A stretch of 6,272 nucleotides of DNA from a bacterium. GTDB taxonomy: Bacteria > Elusimicrobiota > Elusimicrobia > UBA1565 > UBA9628. The notes under the pieces are model-generated. The model searched no databases. It worked only from the letters and a program-made list of their open reading frames with translations, and was not told the origin of the DNA. A program made the translations under genes and the position numbers. Below, one piece after another: positions 1-6,272 of this stretch. The stretch covers positions 1 through 6,272 of the forward strand of contig JAJYOT010000066.1 in NCBI GenBank assembly GCA_021796015.1, given 5' to 3'. Position 1 is the stretch's first letter; every line of letters begins with the position of its first letter.

Positions 1-4
1 GGCT

Positions 5-33
5 ATTATAAAATTAATGCAGTGTCCGCTAAA
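5..33 (-). promoter_or_regulatory. Possible leftward sigma-70-like promoter
   Basis: On the minus strand a perfect TATAAT lies at 10-5. A poor -35 candidate, TTTAGC, which matches three of six consensus positions, sits 17 bases upstream at 33-28. It would serve a gene to the left of the window. A TATAAT in an AT-rich gap is often chance, so this is only a weak call. Confidence 0.2.
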
Positions 34-43
34 TAACTGGACA
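23..43. repeat. Short inverted repeat TGTCC / GGACA
   Basis: TGTCC at 23-27 is matched by its reverse complement GGACA at 39-43 across 11 bases. With two more flanking positions, six of seven bases match. A further GGACA lies at 62-66 inside GGGACA, and GGAC at 46-49. The cluster could be the edge of a mobile element or a repressor site, or chance. The element itself, if any, is not in the window. Confidence 0.4.
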
Positions 44-86
44 ATGGACGGCCCATTTTTGGGACATTTCTTCGTTGTTCCTTACA

Positions 87-2294
87 TTAAGGCAACCCTT
101 GCCTTCTCCTCAATATCCATTCCAAAATGAGAATCAGACAAGAGAAGGCCAGCCAAAGTGGGGAAGCGAAAGGGCGAGTGCGGCGTTGGGTTTGATAGCG
201 GCGTTTAGGCGGAGAAAGGAGGTGGAGCAAATCCTTAGCCGATGTTTTTTCGATTTCGAAAAATCGGCCTTGGGTGTTAAGAGACAGCGTTTTGAGAACG
301 CTCCGTCTGACTGGGGAATTGTTTTTTTCTGGATCCCAATTAAACGAGAGAGAATCGCTTCCCAAAAGATGTGAATTTCTATAAGCGAAAGCTTTGAGGA
401 TATTAGTTCCCTTTGGAATTCCCGTGAGCGCGATTTCATAAGACCCGGGCCTTATCATTTGAGGCTTTAAATTTTTGGTTTTTCCGCTTGGTTTTGTCCA
501 CAGAACCGACAATCTTGCCTGGCCTTCGGCCAGCGGAGAAAAATCCCTGTCAAAAACGCTGAAAGAAAAGCGCGCCGGTTCGACCGGGGCAATTTCATCG
601 GGAATAGGAGAAAACCGGACATGAGAAAGGCTGAGGGTTCCAGTTAAATACTCGATGACGCGAGACCAGAAGAGATTGTAGAAGTTTCGGCCCGGAGATT
701 TTTCGGCGTTTTGAAGTTTCCAGCGCCAGAGAGAATTGCTGCTGATGACCATGACTCGTCCGCGCCCAAATTTTTTGACCGCCATGATGGGAAGCGGGTC
801 TCCTGTCGGCATTTTTTCGGAAGGGTGGATGAGAACTGGAGTTGAATTCGGATTTAAAGCGGAGAAAAGTCCAAAACCCTTAATGGATGGAAGTTCTTTC
901 CAAACTTCTTTTGAGATGGAAGAATCGGAATAAAGGTTGATGAGAGGATTTTTAAAGGAAACCGGTTGCGGCTTTAATGCCTGGGAGAGAAAATCTGGGA
1001 TTTTAGAAGATAGAGAGACGGGAAGAAGCTCCTCAAGAGGCGTGTTTTTGTATCCGCCTTCTGAAAACGCGTTGGGGCCCCCCAGGATTAAGAGGGCGCC
1101 GCCTTTTTTAACGTAATGGACCAAAGACTCAAGATAGGATGGTGGAAAGTTGAATTTTTGAGCGGAGAAATTTTGAAGGATGAAGAGATCAAATTGCGAG
1201 ATATCTCTTAGAAAAATATTTTGCGCGGGAAATGGAATGAGGGAAAGTTGATTGTCCGGAATAAAGACCGGGTTTTGCGGATTTCTGAGAATAACAAAGC
1301 TGACGAGTTCTCGCCGAGGGTCTTTTTTGATAAATCTCCTCAAAAATGAATATTCGTAGCTGGGGCGTCCGGCTAAATACATGATGCGGTATTTCTGACG
1401 GATGACGGGAATCGTGATTTTTCGCCGGACAGAAGAAACTCCTGCCGCCGCGAGTTCAAAACGGTAACTCTCGCTTCCCAATCGTTCCGCGATGGCCGTA
1501 AAACCGGTATCGAAAGACTCATGGTTGGAGGAAGGAGTCAATTTGGCTTGAGAGATAATCTTCCAGGGAGAAGATTTTGATTCTTTCTTTGATAAGCTGA
1601 GTAAACAGGGAATTTTCTTTAGGTTTTGAGTCTCTACTTTAACTTTGAAATTAAATTTTCCATGTAGAAACGCAAAATCGGGAGACTGGATGTCTTTAAT
1701 GAGAAAGCCTTTTTTCTCGATGTTTCTGCCGACAGCGATTGAATCAATCGGGGCCTTAAGCGCTTGGGCGGCGGAAAGGAGCGCCTCTCTGGGAGCGTTT
1801 CCATCGGAAAAAAACCAAATCCTTGCTGGTTTTAATTCCGGCGATTCCGCCAGGACCGCGGGCATGGAATCTTGTGGAGAAAAATCGGCTTCGGAAAGCT
1901 TGAGGGCTTGAATCTCCTTAAACGAGGATAAATTTTTGGCGTTGGAGGCGAGAGCGAAAAGAGAGGTTTCCGCCTTTGACTCTATTTGAGTTTTGTTTTT
2001 GAGAAGCCATTCTCGGACGGCTCCCAAGCGATTATATTTTCCCGCTGGGCCGCCCATGGAATGCCCGCGATCAATGAGAATAAGAAGACGCGGCTTGACG
2101 AAAACCGAGCGGTTTAAAAGGATTTCCGGGTTTAAAGCCGCTAGAATCAGGGTGAGGACGCCTAATATTCTCAGGAAAATAAGCGTGGGGTTTTTGCGTG
2201 AAGACCATAGATGTTTTACTAGGGCTAAAATGAGTATGGCGGAGGCGATCTTAATTCCTAAAGCTTCATGCCAGGCGATAGAAAACGAACTCAT
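87..2294 (-). CDS. Membrane protein with degenerate VWA and amidotransferase-like domains
   Basis: This 735-residue protein has two N-terminal membrane segments (about 12-28 and 37-54) separated by the basic SSRK, and one at the C-terminus (about 711-727) ending in EWILRRRQGLP, a usual finish for this family. A VWA-like domain starts at about 68. Its first metal motif reads D75-R-G-H-S79, with glycine where the first serine should be, while SDG at 163-165 is kept. A beta-sandwich-like stretch lies at about 205-298. A glutamine-amidotransferase-like fold covers about 302-555, with the signature GGPNAFSEGGY at 405-415 and no catalytic cysteine; the only cysteines are C230 and C719. Another beta domain lies at about 565-650. 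The large central part should be periplasmic. The ATG overlaps the stop of the preceding gene (TAATG), so translation is probably coupled, with a weak GGAA 7 nt upstream. It is the last gene of the visible operon. The exact function is unknown. Confidence 0.9.
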   Translation of the reverse strand: MSSFSIAWHEALGIKIASAILILALVKHLWSSRKNPTLIFLRILGVLTLILAALNPEILLNRSVFVKPRLLILIDRGHSMGGPAGKYNRLGAVREWLLKNKTQIESKAETSLFALASNAKNLSSFKEIQALKLSEADFSPQDSMPAVLAESPELKPARIWFFSDGNAPREALLSAAQALKAPIDSIAVGRNIEKKGFLIKDIQSPDFAFLHGKFNFKVKVETQNLKKIPCLLSLSKKESKSSPWKIISQAKLTPSSNHESFDTGFTAIAERLGSESYRFELAAAGVSSVRRKITIPVIRQKYRIMYLAGRPSYEYSFLRRFIKKDPRRELVSFVILRNPQNPVFIPDNQLSLIPFPAQNIFLRDISQFDLFILQNFSAQKFNFPPSYLESLVHYVKKGGALLILGGPNAFSEGGYKNTPLEELLPVSLSSKIPDFLSQALKPQPVSFKNPLINLYSDSSISKEVWKELPSIKGFGLFSALNPNSTPVLIHPSEKMPTGDPLPIMAVKKFGRGRVMVISSNSLWRWKLQNAEKSPGRNFYNLFWSRVIEYLTGTLSLSHVRFSPIPDEIAPVEPARFSFSVFDRDFSPLAEGQARLSVLWTKPSGKTKNLKPQMIRPGSYEIALTGIPKGTNILKAFAYRNSHLLGSDSLSFNWDPEKNNSPVRRSVLKTLSLNTQGRFFEIEKTSAKDLLHLLSPPKRRYQTQRRTRPFASPLWLAFSCLILILEWILRRRQGLP

Positions 2295-2296
2295 TA
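2292..2296 (-). promoter_or_regulatory. TAATG stop/start overlap coupling the last two genes
   Basis: Read on the minus strand, the TAA stop of the 907-residue protein and the ATG start of the 735-residue protein share one A. Such overlaps usually mean that ribosomes ending one gene start the next, which would keep the two membrane proteins at linked amounts. Only a weak GGAA lies upstream of the ATG, in line with dependence on coupling. Confidence 0.75.
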
Positions 2297-5017
2297 GGGA
2301 ATTCCAGAACGCATTTTTTCAAGGAGGTAAGGCTGATGAACCGCGTCGGCCTTATAGTCTACAGTCAAGGCATAAAGAATAATGTTGAGGGTCAAGCGCT
2401 TCCCCAATTCCCTTTGGAGGCTTCCGCCCGGGATGGCGGGATAAAGGGGATTCCCAAGAGCGTCTTTCTCCCAAACTCCAAGCAAATCATTTCGGTCATA
2501 GATAACAGCAATGCGGCCGTTATAATCTAACTCCTCCAAACCCGGATTTTGAAGGCGAAGGCCGCCTGCTTCTTTCATCAGGAAAAAAGTTTTAAAAAGA
2601 ATATTGCCGGATTTGACCGGGAGCAAGGAGAGTTGGGGAAAAACTTCTTTCAGGGTTTTTTTCGTCCAGTTTTCAAAGTCTCCTCCGGCTACTTCCGAAT
2701 CATTTTCAATCCAAAGGATTCCGCCCGCCCGTATGTAATTGGAAAGAATGCGAATTTCTTTTGGACTGAGCGCCTCCGGAGGCTCTTCTCCAGCCAGAAT
2801 AACCAAGGGAGAAACAAAGAGCTTGGGATCTTCAAGCGTGATCACTCTTCTCTTGGAGGAAACGGGCGCGCTGGTTAATTGCGAAACAAAAGAGAGAATA
2901 GAATGGTAAGCGTTGGGATAAGGGTCCCAGTTCGGGCCCATTTTAAGTTGCGTCCAGATAAAGGCGTCGGAGTCCTCGGCCAGAGTTTTTTGAGGGCTTA
3001 TCAGCAGAAGAAGGAATAAAAAGGGGAGGATTTTTTTGCCTTTGGAAGAGAAGGAGGATAAAAGCATTTCCGCAGAGAAAAAGGCCAGGGCCAAGACAAA
3101 AAGAAAAGAGCGCTCATTTTGACCTTTTAAGTTTCTCATAAACTCCTTGACCCAGGAGCGGACGCTCAAAAGTTTCCAAGGCGGATTTCTTTCCGGGGTT
3201 AAATCGCTTTCCTTAAAATTTCGGTTTACATTGACGGCGTAAAAAAAACGCTGATGGTTGCCTGCGTCTAATTCATAAATGCCGGGAATTGCAGTCCCTG
3301 GAAAAATGACGGTTCGATTGCTTACATGGAGTTTGATTTTCTTCCCATCCGGGGTCTTAACGACGATGTTTTCAGGAGCCGCTGAGTTTTTATCCCATTT
3401 TTTTAGGATCGGTTCTTGAATCGCCAATTGATAAGATTGCGGGGTTTGAAGGGGGCCTGAGATTTTTTTAAACACCAGACGCAAGAAAGGGATGAGGGCA
3501 GGCTCAACAGCGAGGTTTGAGTCCTCAATTCCTAAAGAGAAGGCGGAGACGCAGGCGCGGGAATCTTTCGCGCAGATGAAAAGCGGGTATCCCAAGGGAG
3601 ATTTTAAAATCACCTCGCCATTGTTTTTATTTTCAAGAAGGTGATAGCGGGCGATTTGAATTTGGGATAAATCAATATTTTTCCATTCGTGGCCGAATTG
3701 GGGGAGGAAAGGCTTTAACCCCGATGCTTCGGCCCGGACCAATGGCCCGATGCTGGCGGGAAGCCAGTGGCTTTTCGAGGCCAAGTCATCGTTAGAATAT
3801 TTTGCTCCCGGAATGAACCATACGCCTTTTCCTTCTTTTAAGAATTTCCTGATTTCTCCCGCTTGATTTGGGGGTAAAAATCCGGGATGGGCGAGAATAA
3901 CGGCCTGATAGGAACTTAGATCAGGTAAATTGCCAGGGCCCGCTTCTCGAAATGAGAGGGAGTAGGGCAAGAGACCGCGCGCGGAGTTGCTTAGAATCTT
4001 TTTGAGAAAATATCCCGTGTGCGGTGGTTCTAAAAATGAAGGATCGCCATAAATACACAGAATAGGGGCAGGGTTTGGCGGAGCGAAAGAAAAGAAAAAA
4101 GAGTCGTCAATGGGGAGATTGTCCTCTCTTAAAGATGCTTTGCCGGTGATAAACGCTTTCGAATTTGTTTTCGGCAAAGTAAGAAGGTTGGCATGAATTT
4201 CGGCGTTCCCTGGAATGAGGCGTTGAGATTTTTGCCCTGAAAGAGTTGAAATCACAAGAGAGGTGGGTTTTGGGTTGCGCGTGAAAACCGTTAGAGCTAG
4301 ATGGCGCGGGTCGAAAGGCTCTAAGATTTTTACGGATTGAACATAATCATTGCGCTCTTTCTCTCCCCAATCAATGCCGAAAGCCCGGTTGAGCTTTTCC
4401 ATGGGGGCGCGAAAACCGTGCCGGGCCCCGTCCGATAAAACTAAAACAAAATGCTTTTCCTTTTCGGAATCAGGCCATAAGGCGCGAAGCGTTTTTAACG
4501 GGATATTAAAATCCGTATTCCCATAGCCGACACGGAGCAAGGGCAAATGCTTGAGAATAGCGTTTGGGCTTTCCCAAGTAAGGTCTTTTTTTTCGGCGTT
4601 GATGCGATTTGAAAATGGGAGTAAAAGCATGCGGTCTTGCGGCTTCATTTGCTTGAGAAGTTTCTCCAAGGATCCCATCAGCCAGGAAAAACGCGTTTTT
4701 CCACCCTCCAAGTATCCCATTGAATAAGACTCATCGATTAAGATTGCGAGATCAATTTGGGTTTTCTTGGTGGCGCTCCCATATTTTATCGGACCTGCGT
4801 AAGAAAGAATTAAAAGAAAAATAATGGCGCATCTGAGAAATGTTAAAAGCGAATTTTTAAGATTGGAGCTCGACAAGGTTTGAGATTGGATTTTACGGAT
4901 TAAATAGAGATCGCTAAATTCGATTTTGCGCCCTTGCCTTCGAATCCATAAATTCGCCAACCACGGAATTATGGCGGCAGGCAAGGCCCAAAGAATGAGG
5001 GGAGATAGGAAACCCAT
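2294..5017 (-). CDS. BatA-like membrane protein: VWA, amidotransferase-like and DUF4159 domains
   Basis: This 907-residue fusion protein begins with a BatA-type N-terminus: a membrane segment at about 4-24, a basic loop (IRRQGRK) and a second membrane segment at about 55-73. A VWA domain follows at about 88-215 with a complete metal site: D95, S97 and S99 in DESYSM, T168 in GNTD, and D196 in SDG. A beta-rich region runs to about 316. A glutamine-amidotransferase-like fold covers about 318-520, with no cysteine at the nucleophile position. A further beta domain lies at about 528-600. Membrane segments at about 637-655 and 663-679 flank a basic SSKGKK loop, and DUF4159 fills about 685-903 (conserved end LTLNIILYALTVDYKADAVH). 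The positive-inside rule puts the VWA, amidotransferase-like and DUF4159 parts in the periplasm. The start ATG gives the expected BatA beginning MGFLSPLILW, despite a weak ribosome site. BatA-DUF4159 fusions beside MoxR and DUF58 are known. The function is unproven; envelope assembly or stress tolerance is inferred. Confidence 0.92.
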   Translation of the reverse strand: MGFLSPLILWALPAAIIPWLANLWIRRQGRKIEFSDLYLIRKIQSQTLSSSNLKNSLLTFLRCAIIFLLILSYAGPIKYGSATKKTQIDLAILIDESYSMGYLEGGKTRFSWLMGSLEKLLKQMKPQDRMLLLPFSNRINAEKKDLTWESPNAILKHLPLLRVGYGNTDFNIPLKTLRALWPDSEKEKHFVLVLSDGARHGFRAPMEKLNRAFGIDWGEKERNDYVQSVKILEPFDPRHLALTVFTRNPKPTSLVISTLSGQKSQRLIPGNAEIHANLLTLPKTNSKAFITGKASLREDNLPIDDSFFFSFAPPNPAPILCIYGDPSFLEPPHTGYFLKKILSNSARGLLPYSLSFREAGPGNLPDLSSYQAVILAHPGFLPPNQAGEIRKFLKEGKGVWFIPGAKYSNDDLASKSHWLPASIGPLVRAEASGLKPFLPQFGHEWKNIDLSQIQIARYHLLENKNNGEVILKSPLGYPLFICAKDSRACVSAFSLGIEDSNLAVEPALIPFLRLVFKKISGPLQTPQSYQLAIQEPILKKWDKNSAAPENIVVKTPDGKKIKLHVSNRTVIFPGTAIPGIYELDAGNHQRFFYAVNVNRNFKESDLTPERNPPWKLLSVRSWVKEFMRNLKGQNERSFLFVLALAFFSAEMLLSSFSSKGKKILPFLFLLLLISPQKTLAEDSDAFIWTQLKMGPNWDPYPNAYHSILSFVSQLTSAPVSSKRRVITLEDPKLFVSPLVILAGEEPPEALSPKEIRILSNYIRAGGILWIENDSEVAGGDFENWTKKTLKEVFPQLSLLPVKSGNILFKTFFLMKEAGGLRLQNPGLEELDYNGRIAVIYDRNDLLGVWEKDALGNPLYPAIPGGSLQRELGKRLTLNIILYALTVDYKADAVHQPYLLEKMRSGIP
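2972..3052 (-). other. Internal signal-peptide-like segment before DUF4159
   Basis: Residues about 656-682 of the 907-residue protein look like a complete Sec signal peptide inside a larger protein: a basic start (KGKK), a hydrophobic core (ILPFLFLLLLI) and a short polar part ending in TLA before EDSD, which fits an Ala-type signal peptidase site. It marks the joint between the BatA-VWA half and DUF4159. It may instead be a plain fourth membrane segment. Confidence 0.5.
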
Positions 5018-5036
5018 ATTATTCGTTGACAGCGCC

Positions 5037-5927
5037 TTACCTCATACCTAGGACGCTTTTCTTTATAAATCGCCCAAAAGATTCTTCCAGGGGCCTGTCA
5101 GTCGAGAAAAGATGATGGGAGATTTGATTTTGATGAAGAGCGCTTTGATAGGTCTTTAGTTGCTTTTCAAATTCTTCCGCGTAACTGAGGCGAAATTCCT
5201 GGTCTCCGACAGCCAGTTCGCTTTCTTCTTCCAAAGAATCAAAAATTACCGGAACCTCGAAATTCAAATCTCGTTCTCGCGGATCGAGAACATGAAAAAC
5301 GACGACATCATTGCGGCCAGTTTTAAGCGAGATGATCCCTTTGATGAATTGTTCTGTCTCGCCCATGAGATCGCTGATAAAAACAATGAGGGAGCGTTTT
5401 TTAATTTTGGAGGCCGCCAAGGGTAGGGCCGTTTCCGGGGCGGACATTCCCAAGGGATTGGTTTGGGACAAACGCTCATCTAAAATTTCAAGGCGTGGAA
5501 AGCCGGGGCGCGGGGGAATTTCCATTTCAAGACGATCTGAGATAGTCATAAGGCCCACTGCGTCTCCCTGGGAGAGGAGAGTCCATGAAAGGGCCATGGC
5601 CAAGCGGCAGGCATAGTCCCATTTAGAGGGATTTCCATCCGATCGAAAAAGCATCGAGCGGGATTGGTCTAGAATAATCCGTGTGGCAAATAAATTTTCT
5701 GATTCAAATTCACGGACATAGAAACGGTCAAAGCGAGCGTAAGCTTTCCAGTCGAGAGTTCTTGGGTCGTCTCCTGGGACATAAGGGCGGTGCTGAAAAA
5801 AATCCCTTGAAAATCCGCGGGTTGATTTCTTATGCGCTCCCACCATATCGCTAGAATGAGTTAGATTTTTGGGAGATAGACGCAAACCTTTAAGTTTGGT
5901 TATAGTGACGGCATCCAAGTATCTCAT
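5037..5927 (-). CDS. DUF58 domain protein with VWA fold, MoxR partner
   Basis: This 296-residue protein is of normal length for the cytosolic DUF58 family. The family signature is clear at residues 47-65: RPYVPGDDPRTLDWKAYAR. It is followed by a VWA-like domain whose metal-site motif is intact: D87, S89 and S91 in DQSRSM. A second acidic strand, VFISDL, lies at about 182-187, and FHVLDPRERDL at about 211-221 is also typical. I see no membrane segment or signal peptide, so it probably acts in the cytosol next to MoxR. The ATG start gives a family-like N-terminus (MRYLD, then GLRLSPKNL), although no good Shine-Dalgarno sequence precedes it. It lies 24 bp after the MoxR stop and 19 bp before the next gene. 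By analogy it would link the ATPase to the membrane-bound VWA proteins, but that role is inferred. Confidence 0.95.
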   Translation of the reverse strand: MRYLDAVTITKLKGLRLSPKNLTHSSDMVGAHKKSTRGFSRDFFQHRPYVPGDDPRTLDWKAYARFDRFYVREFESENLFATRIILDQSRSMLFRSDGNPSKWDYACRLAMALSWTLLSQGDAVGLMTISDRLEMEIPPRPGFPRLEILDERLSQTNPLGMSAPETALPLAASKIKKRSLIVFISDLMGETEQFIKGIISLKTGRNDVVVFHVLDPRERDLNFEVPVIFDSLEEESELAVGDQEFRLSYAEEFEKQLKTYQSALHQNQISHHLFSTDRPLEESFGRFIKKSVLGMR

Positions 5928-5951
5928 TTGATGAGTGAGGATTTTCGGAGT

Positions 5952-6272
5952 TTAGGAGATGAGACGTGAAATGATCTCGTCGGCTTTCGCTCCGTCGGCT
6001 TCCGCTTGAAAATTAAGGATTAGGCGATGGCGTAAAACAGGAACAGAGACGGCCTTGATGTCCTCTTCCGTCGCGGCAAGCCGTCCGGAAAGAACGGCTC
6101 GAGCCTTGGCTCCCAGAACGAGGGCTTGTCCGGCTCTGGGGCCTGCGCCCCACAATATCCATTTTCTGATGAACTCAGGGGAGCCGGGGTCTTCCGGGCG
6201 AGTTTGACGGATGAGGCGCACAGCCAGGCGCGCCGCGGAATCGGGGAGCGGAACCTTTCGAACCAACGCTTT
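5952..6272 (-). CDS. MoxR-family AAA+ ATPase, C-terminal part (5' end beyond the window)
   Basis: The last 106 residues and the TAA stop of a MoxR-type AAA+ ATPase are present. The reading frame stays open to the window edge, so the Walker A, Walker B and sensor 1 parts lie outside. What is seen is the AAA lid: a VPLPD segment, an AVRLIRQTRP helix, the family signature WGAGPRAGQALVLGAKARAV with the sensor 2 arginine in GPRA, then EEDIKAV and PVLRHRLILNF near the end. MoxR ATPases are cytosolic, usually hexameric and chaperone-like, and work with VWA-domain partners. Here the DUF58 gene follows after 24 bp, as is typical. A TTG at 6264-6266 could be read as a start, but it is an internal leucine codon. 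The family assignment is very secure. The subfamily cannot be decided from this fragment. Confidence 0.95.
   Translation of the reverse strand, partial: KALVRKVPLPDSAARLAVRLIRQTRPEDPGSPEFIRKWILWGAGPRAGQALVLGAKARAVLSGRLAATEEDIKAVSVPVLRHRLILNFQAEADGAKADEIISRLIS

Larger units (their letters stand above)
1..86. other. Non-coding stretch downstream of the operon
   Basis: This short AT-rich stretch follows the last stop codon of the operon. It has no reading frame I can support. The only hairpin next to the stop on the transcript side is a 4-bp CCCA/TGGG stem around TTTT at 52-63. That stem is too weak, and lacks the following T-run, to be called a terminator. The operon may therefore continue leftwards or end by another mechanism. 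Confidence 0.6.

Noticed and set aside
52..63. CCCA-TTTT-TGGG hairpin as an operon terminator.
   Set aside because: The stem is only 4 bp and no T-run follows on the transcribed side, so it does not meet the pattern of an intrinsic terminator.
75..374. A 99-codon plus-strand open frame that begins in the non-coding stretch.
   Set aside because: It runs antisense through the conserved C-terminal membrane segment of the 735-residue protein, has no family resemblance, and has no ribosome site.
630..1391. Active glutamine amidotransferase in the last gene.
   Set aside because: No cysteine is present in the domain, so a glutamine-hydrolysing role is not supported. Only the fold is claimed.
1993..2382. 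A 129-codon plus-strand open frame spanning the junction of the two large genes.
   Set aside because: It is antisense to two well-supported genes, has no ribosome site, and its product looks like a random shadow rich in Arg.
2321..2530. A plus-strand reading frame of 64 codons with a strong AAGGAGGT ribosome site 8 bases before its ATG at 2336.
   Set aside because: The AAGGAGGT is the complement of codons in the conserved PYLLEKM tail of DUF4159, so it is explained by coding on the other strand. The frame itself resembles nothing and lies wholly inside the antisense gene.
6264..6266. TTG as a possible start of a short separate protein.
   Set aside because: The frame continues open to the window edge and matches the MoxR lid throughout, so the gene begins outside the window.
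87..6272. An anti-phage defence system based on MoxR and VWA proteins.
   Set aside because: Some MoxR-VWA sets have been proposed for defence, but here there is no nuclease, protease or other effector, and the periplasmic layout fits an envelope role better.

Overview
The window holds most of one compact operon on the minus strand. It runs from the right edge towards position 87. In order of transcription the genes are: the C-terminal end of a MoxR-family AAA+ ATPase (cut by the window edge), a DUF58 protein with a cytosolic von Willebrand A (VWA) fold, a 907-residue BatA-like membrane protein that joins an N-terminal BatA segment, a VWA domain, a glutamine-amidotransferase-like fold and a C-terminal DUF4159 domain, and a 735-residue membrane protein with a degenerate VWA domain and a second amidotransferase-like fold. 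The gaps between genes are 24 bp and 19 bp, and the last two genes share one base (TAATG). This indicates one transcript whose promoter lies beyond the right edge.

The four genes match a known but poorly understood arrangement, the MoxR/DUF58/VWA (Bat-like) modules of diderm bacteria. In the working model, MoxR is a cytosolic chaperone-like ATPase and DUF58 is its cytosolic VWA partner. The two large proteins are inner-membrane anchored with their globular parts in the periplasm. A role in assembly, folding or stress tolerance of the cell envelope is the usual inference for this family, and nothing in the sequence identifies a substrate. The architecture is not new, but several details deserve a look: a signal-peptide-like segment inside the large fusion protein, a VWA domain that has lost part of its metal site, and two amidotransferase-like domains without a catalytic cysteine.

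Positions 1-86 are the only non-coding stretch outside the short gaps. It holds short TGTCC/GGACA inverted repeats and a TATAAT hexamer on the minus strand, but no convincing terminator. No RNA gene, CRISPR array or complete mobile element is visible.

The organism is probably a diderm (Gram-negative type) bacterium of moderate GC content. BatA-DUF4159 fusions beside MoxR and DUF58 are familiar from Alphaproteobacteria and also occur in several other diderm phyla. The Lys/Ser/Phe-rich proteins and AT-leaning codons argue against a typical high-GC alphaproteobacterium. I cannot assign a phylum from this sequence.
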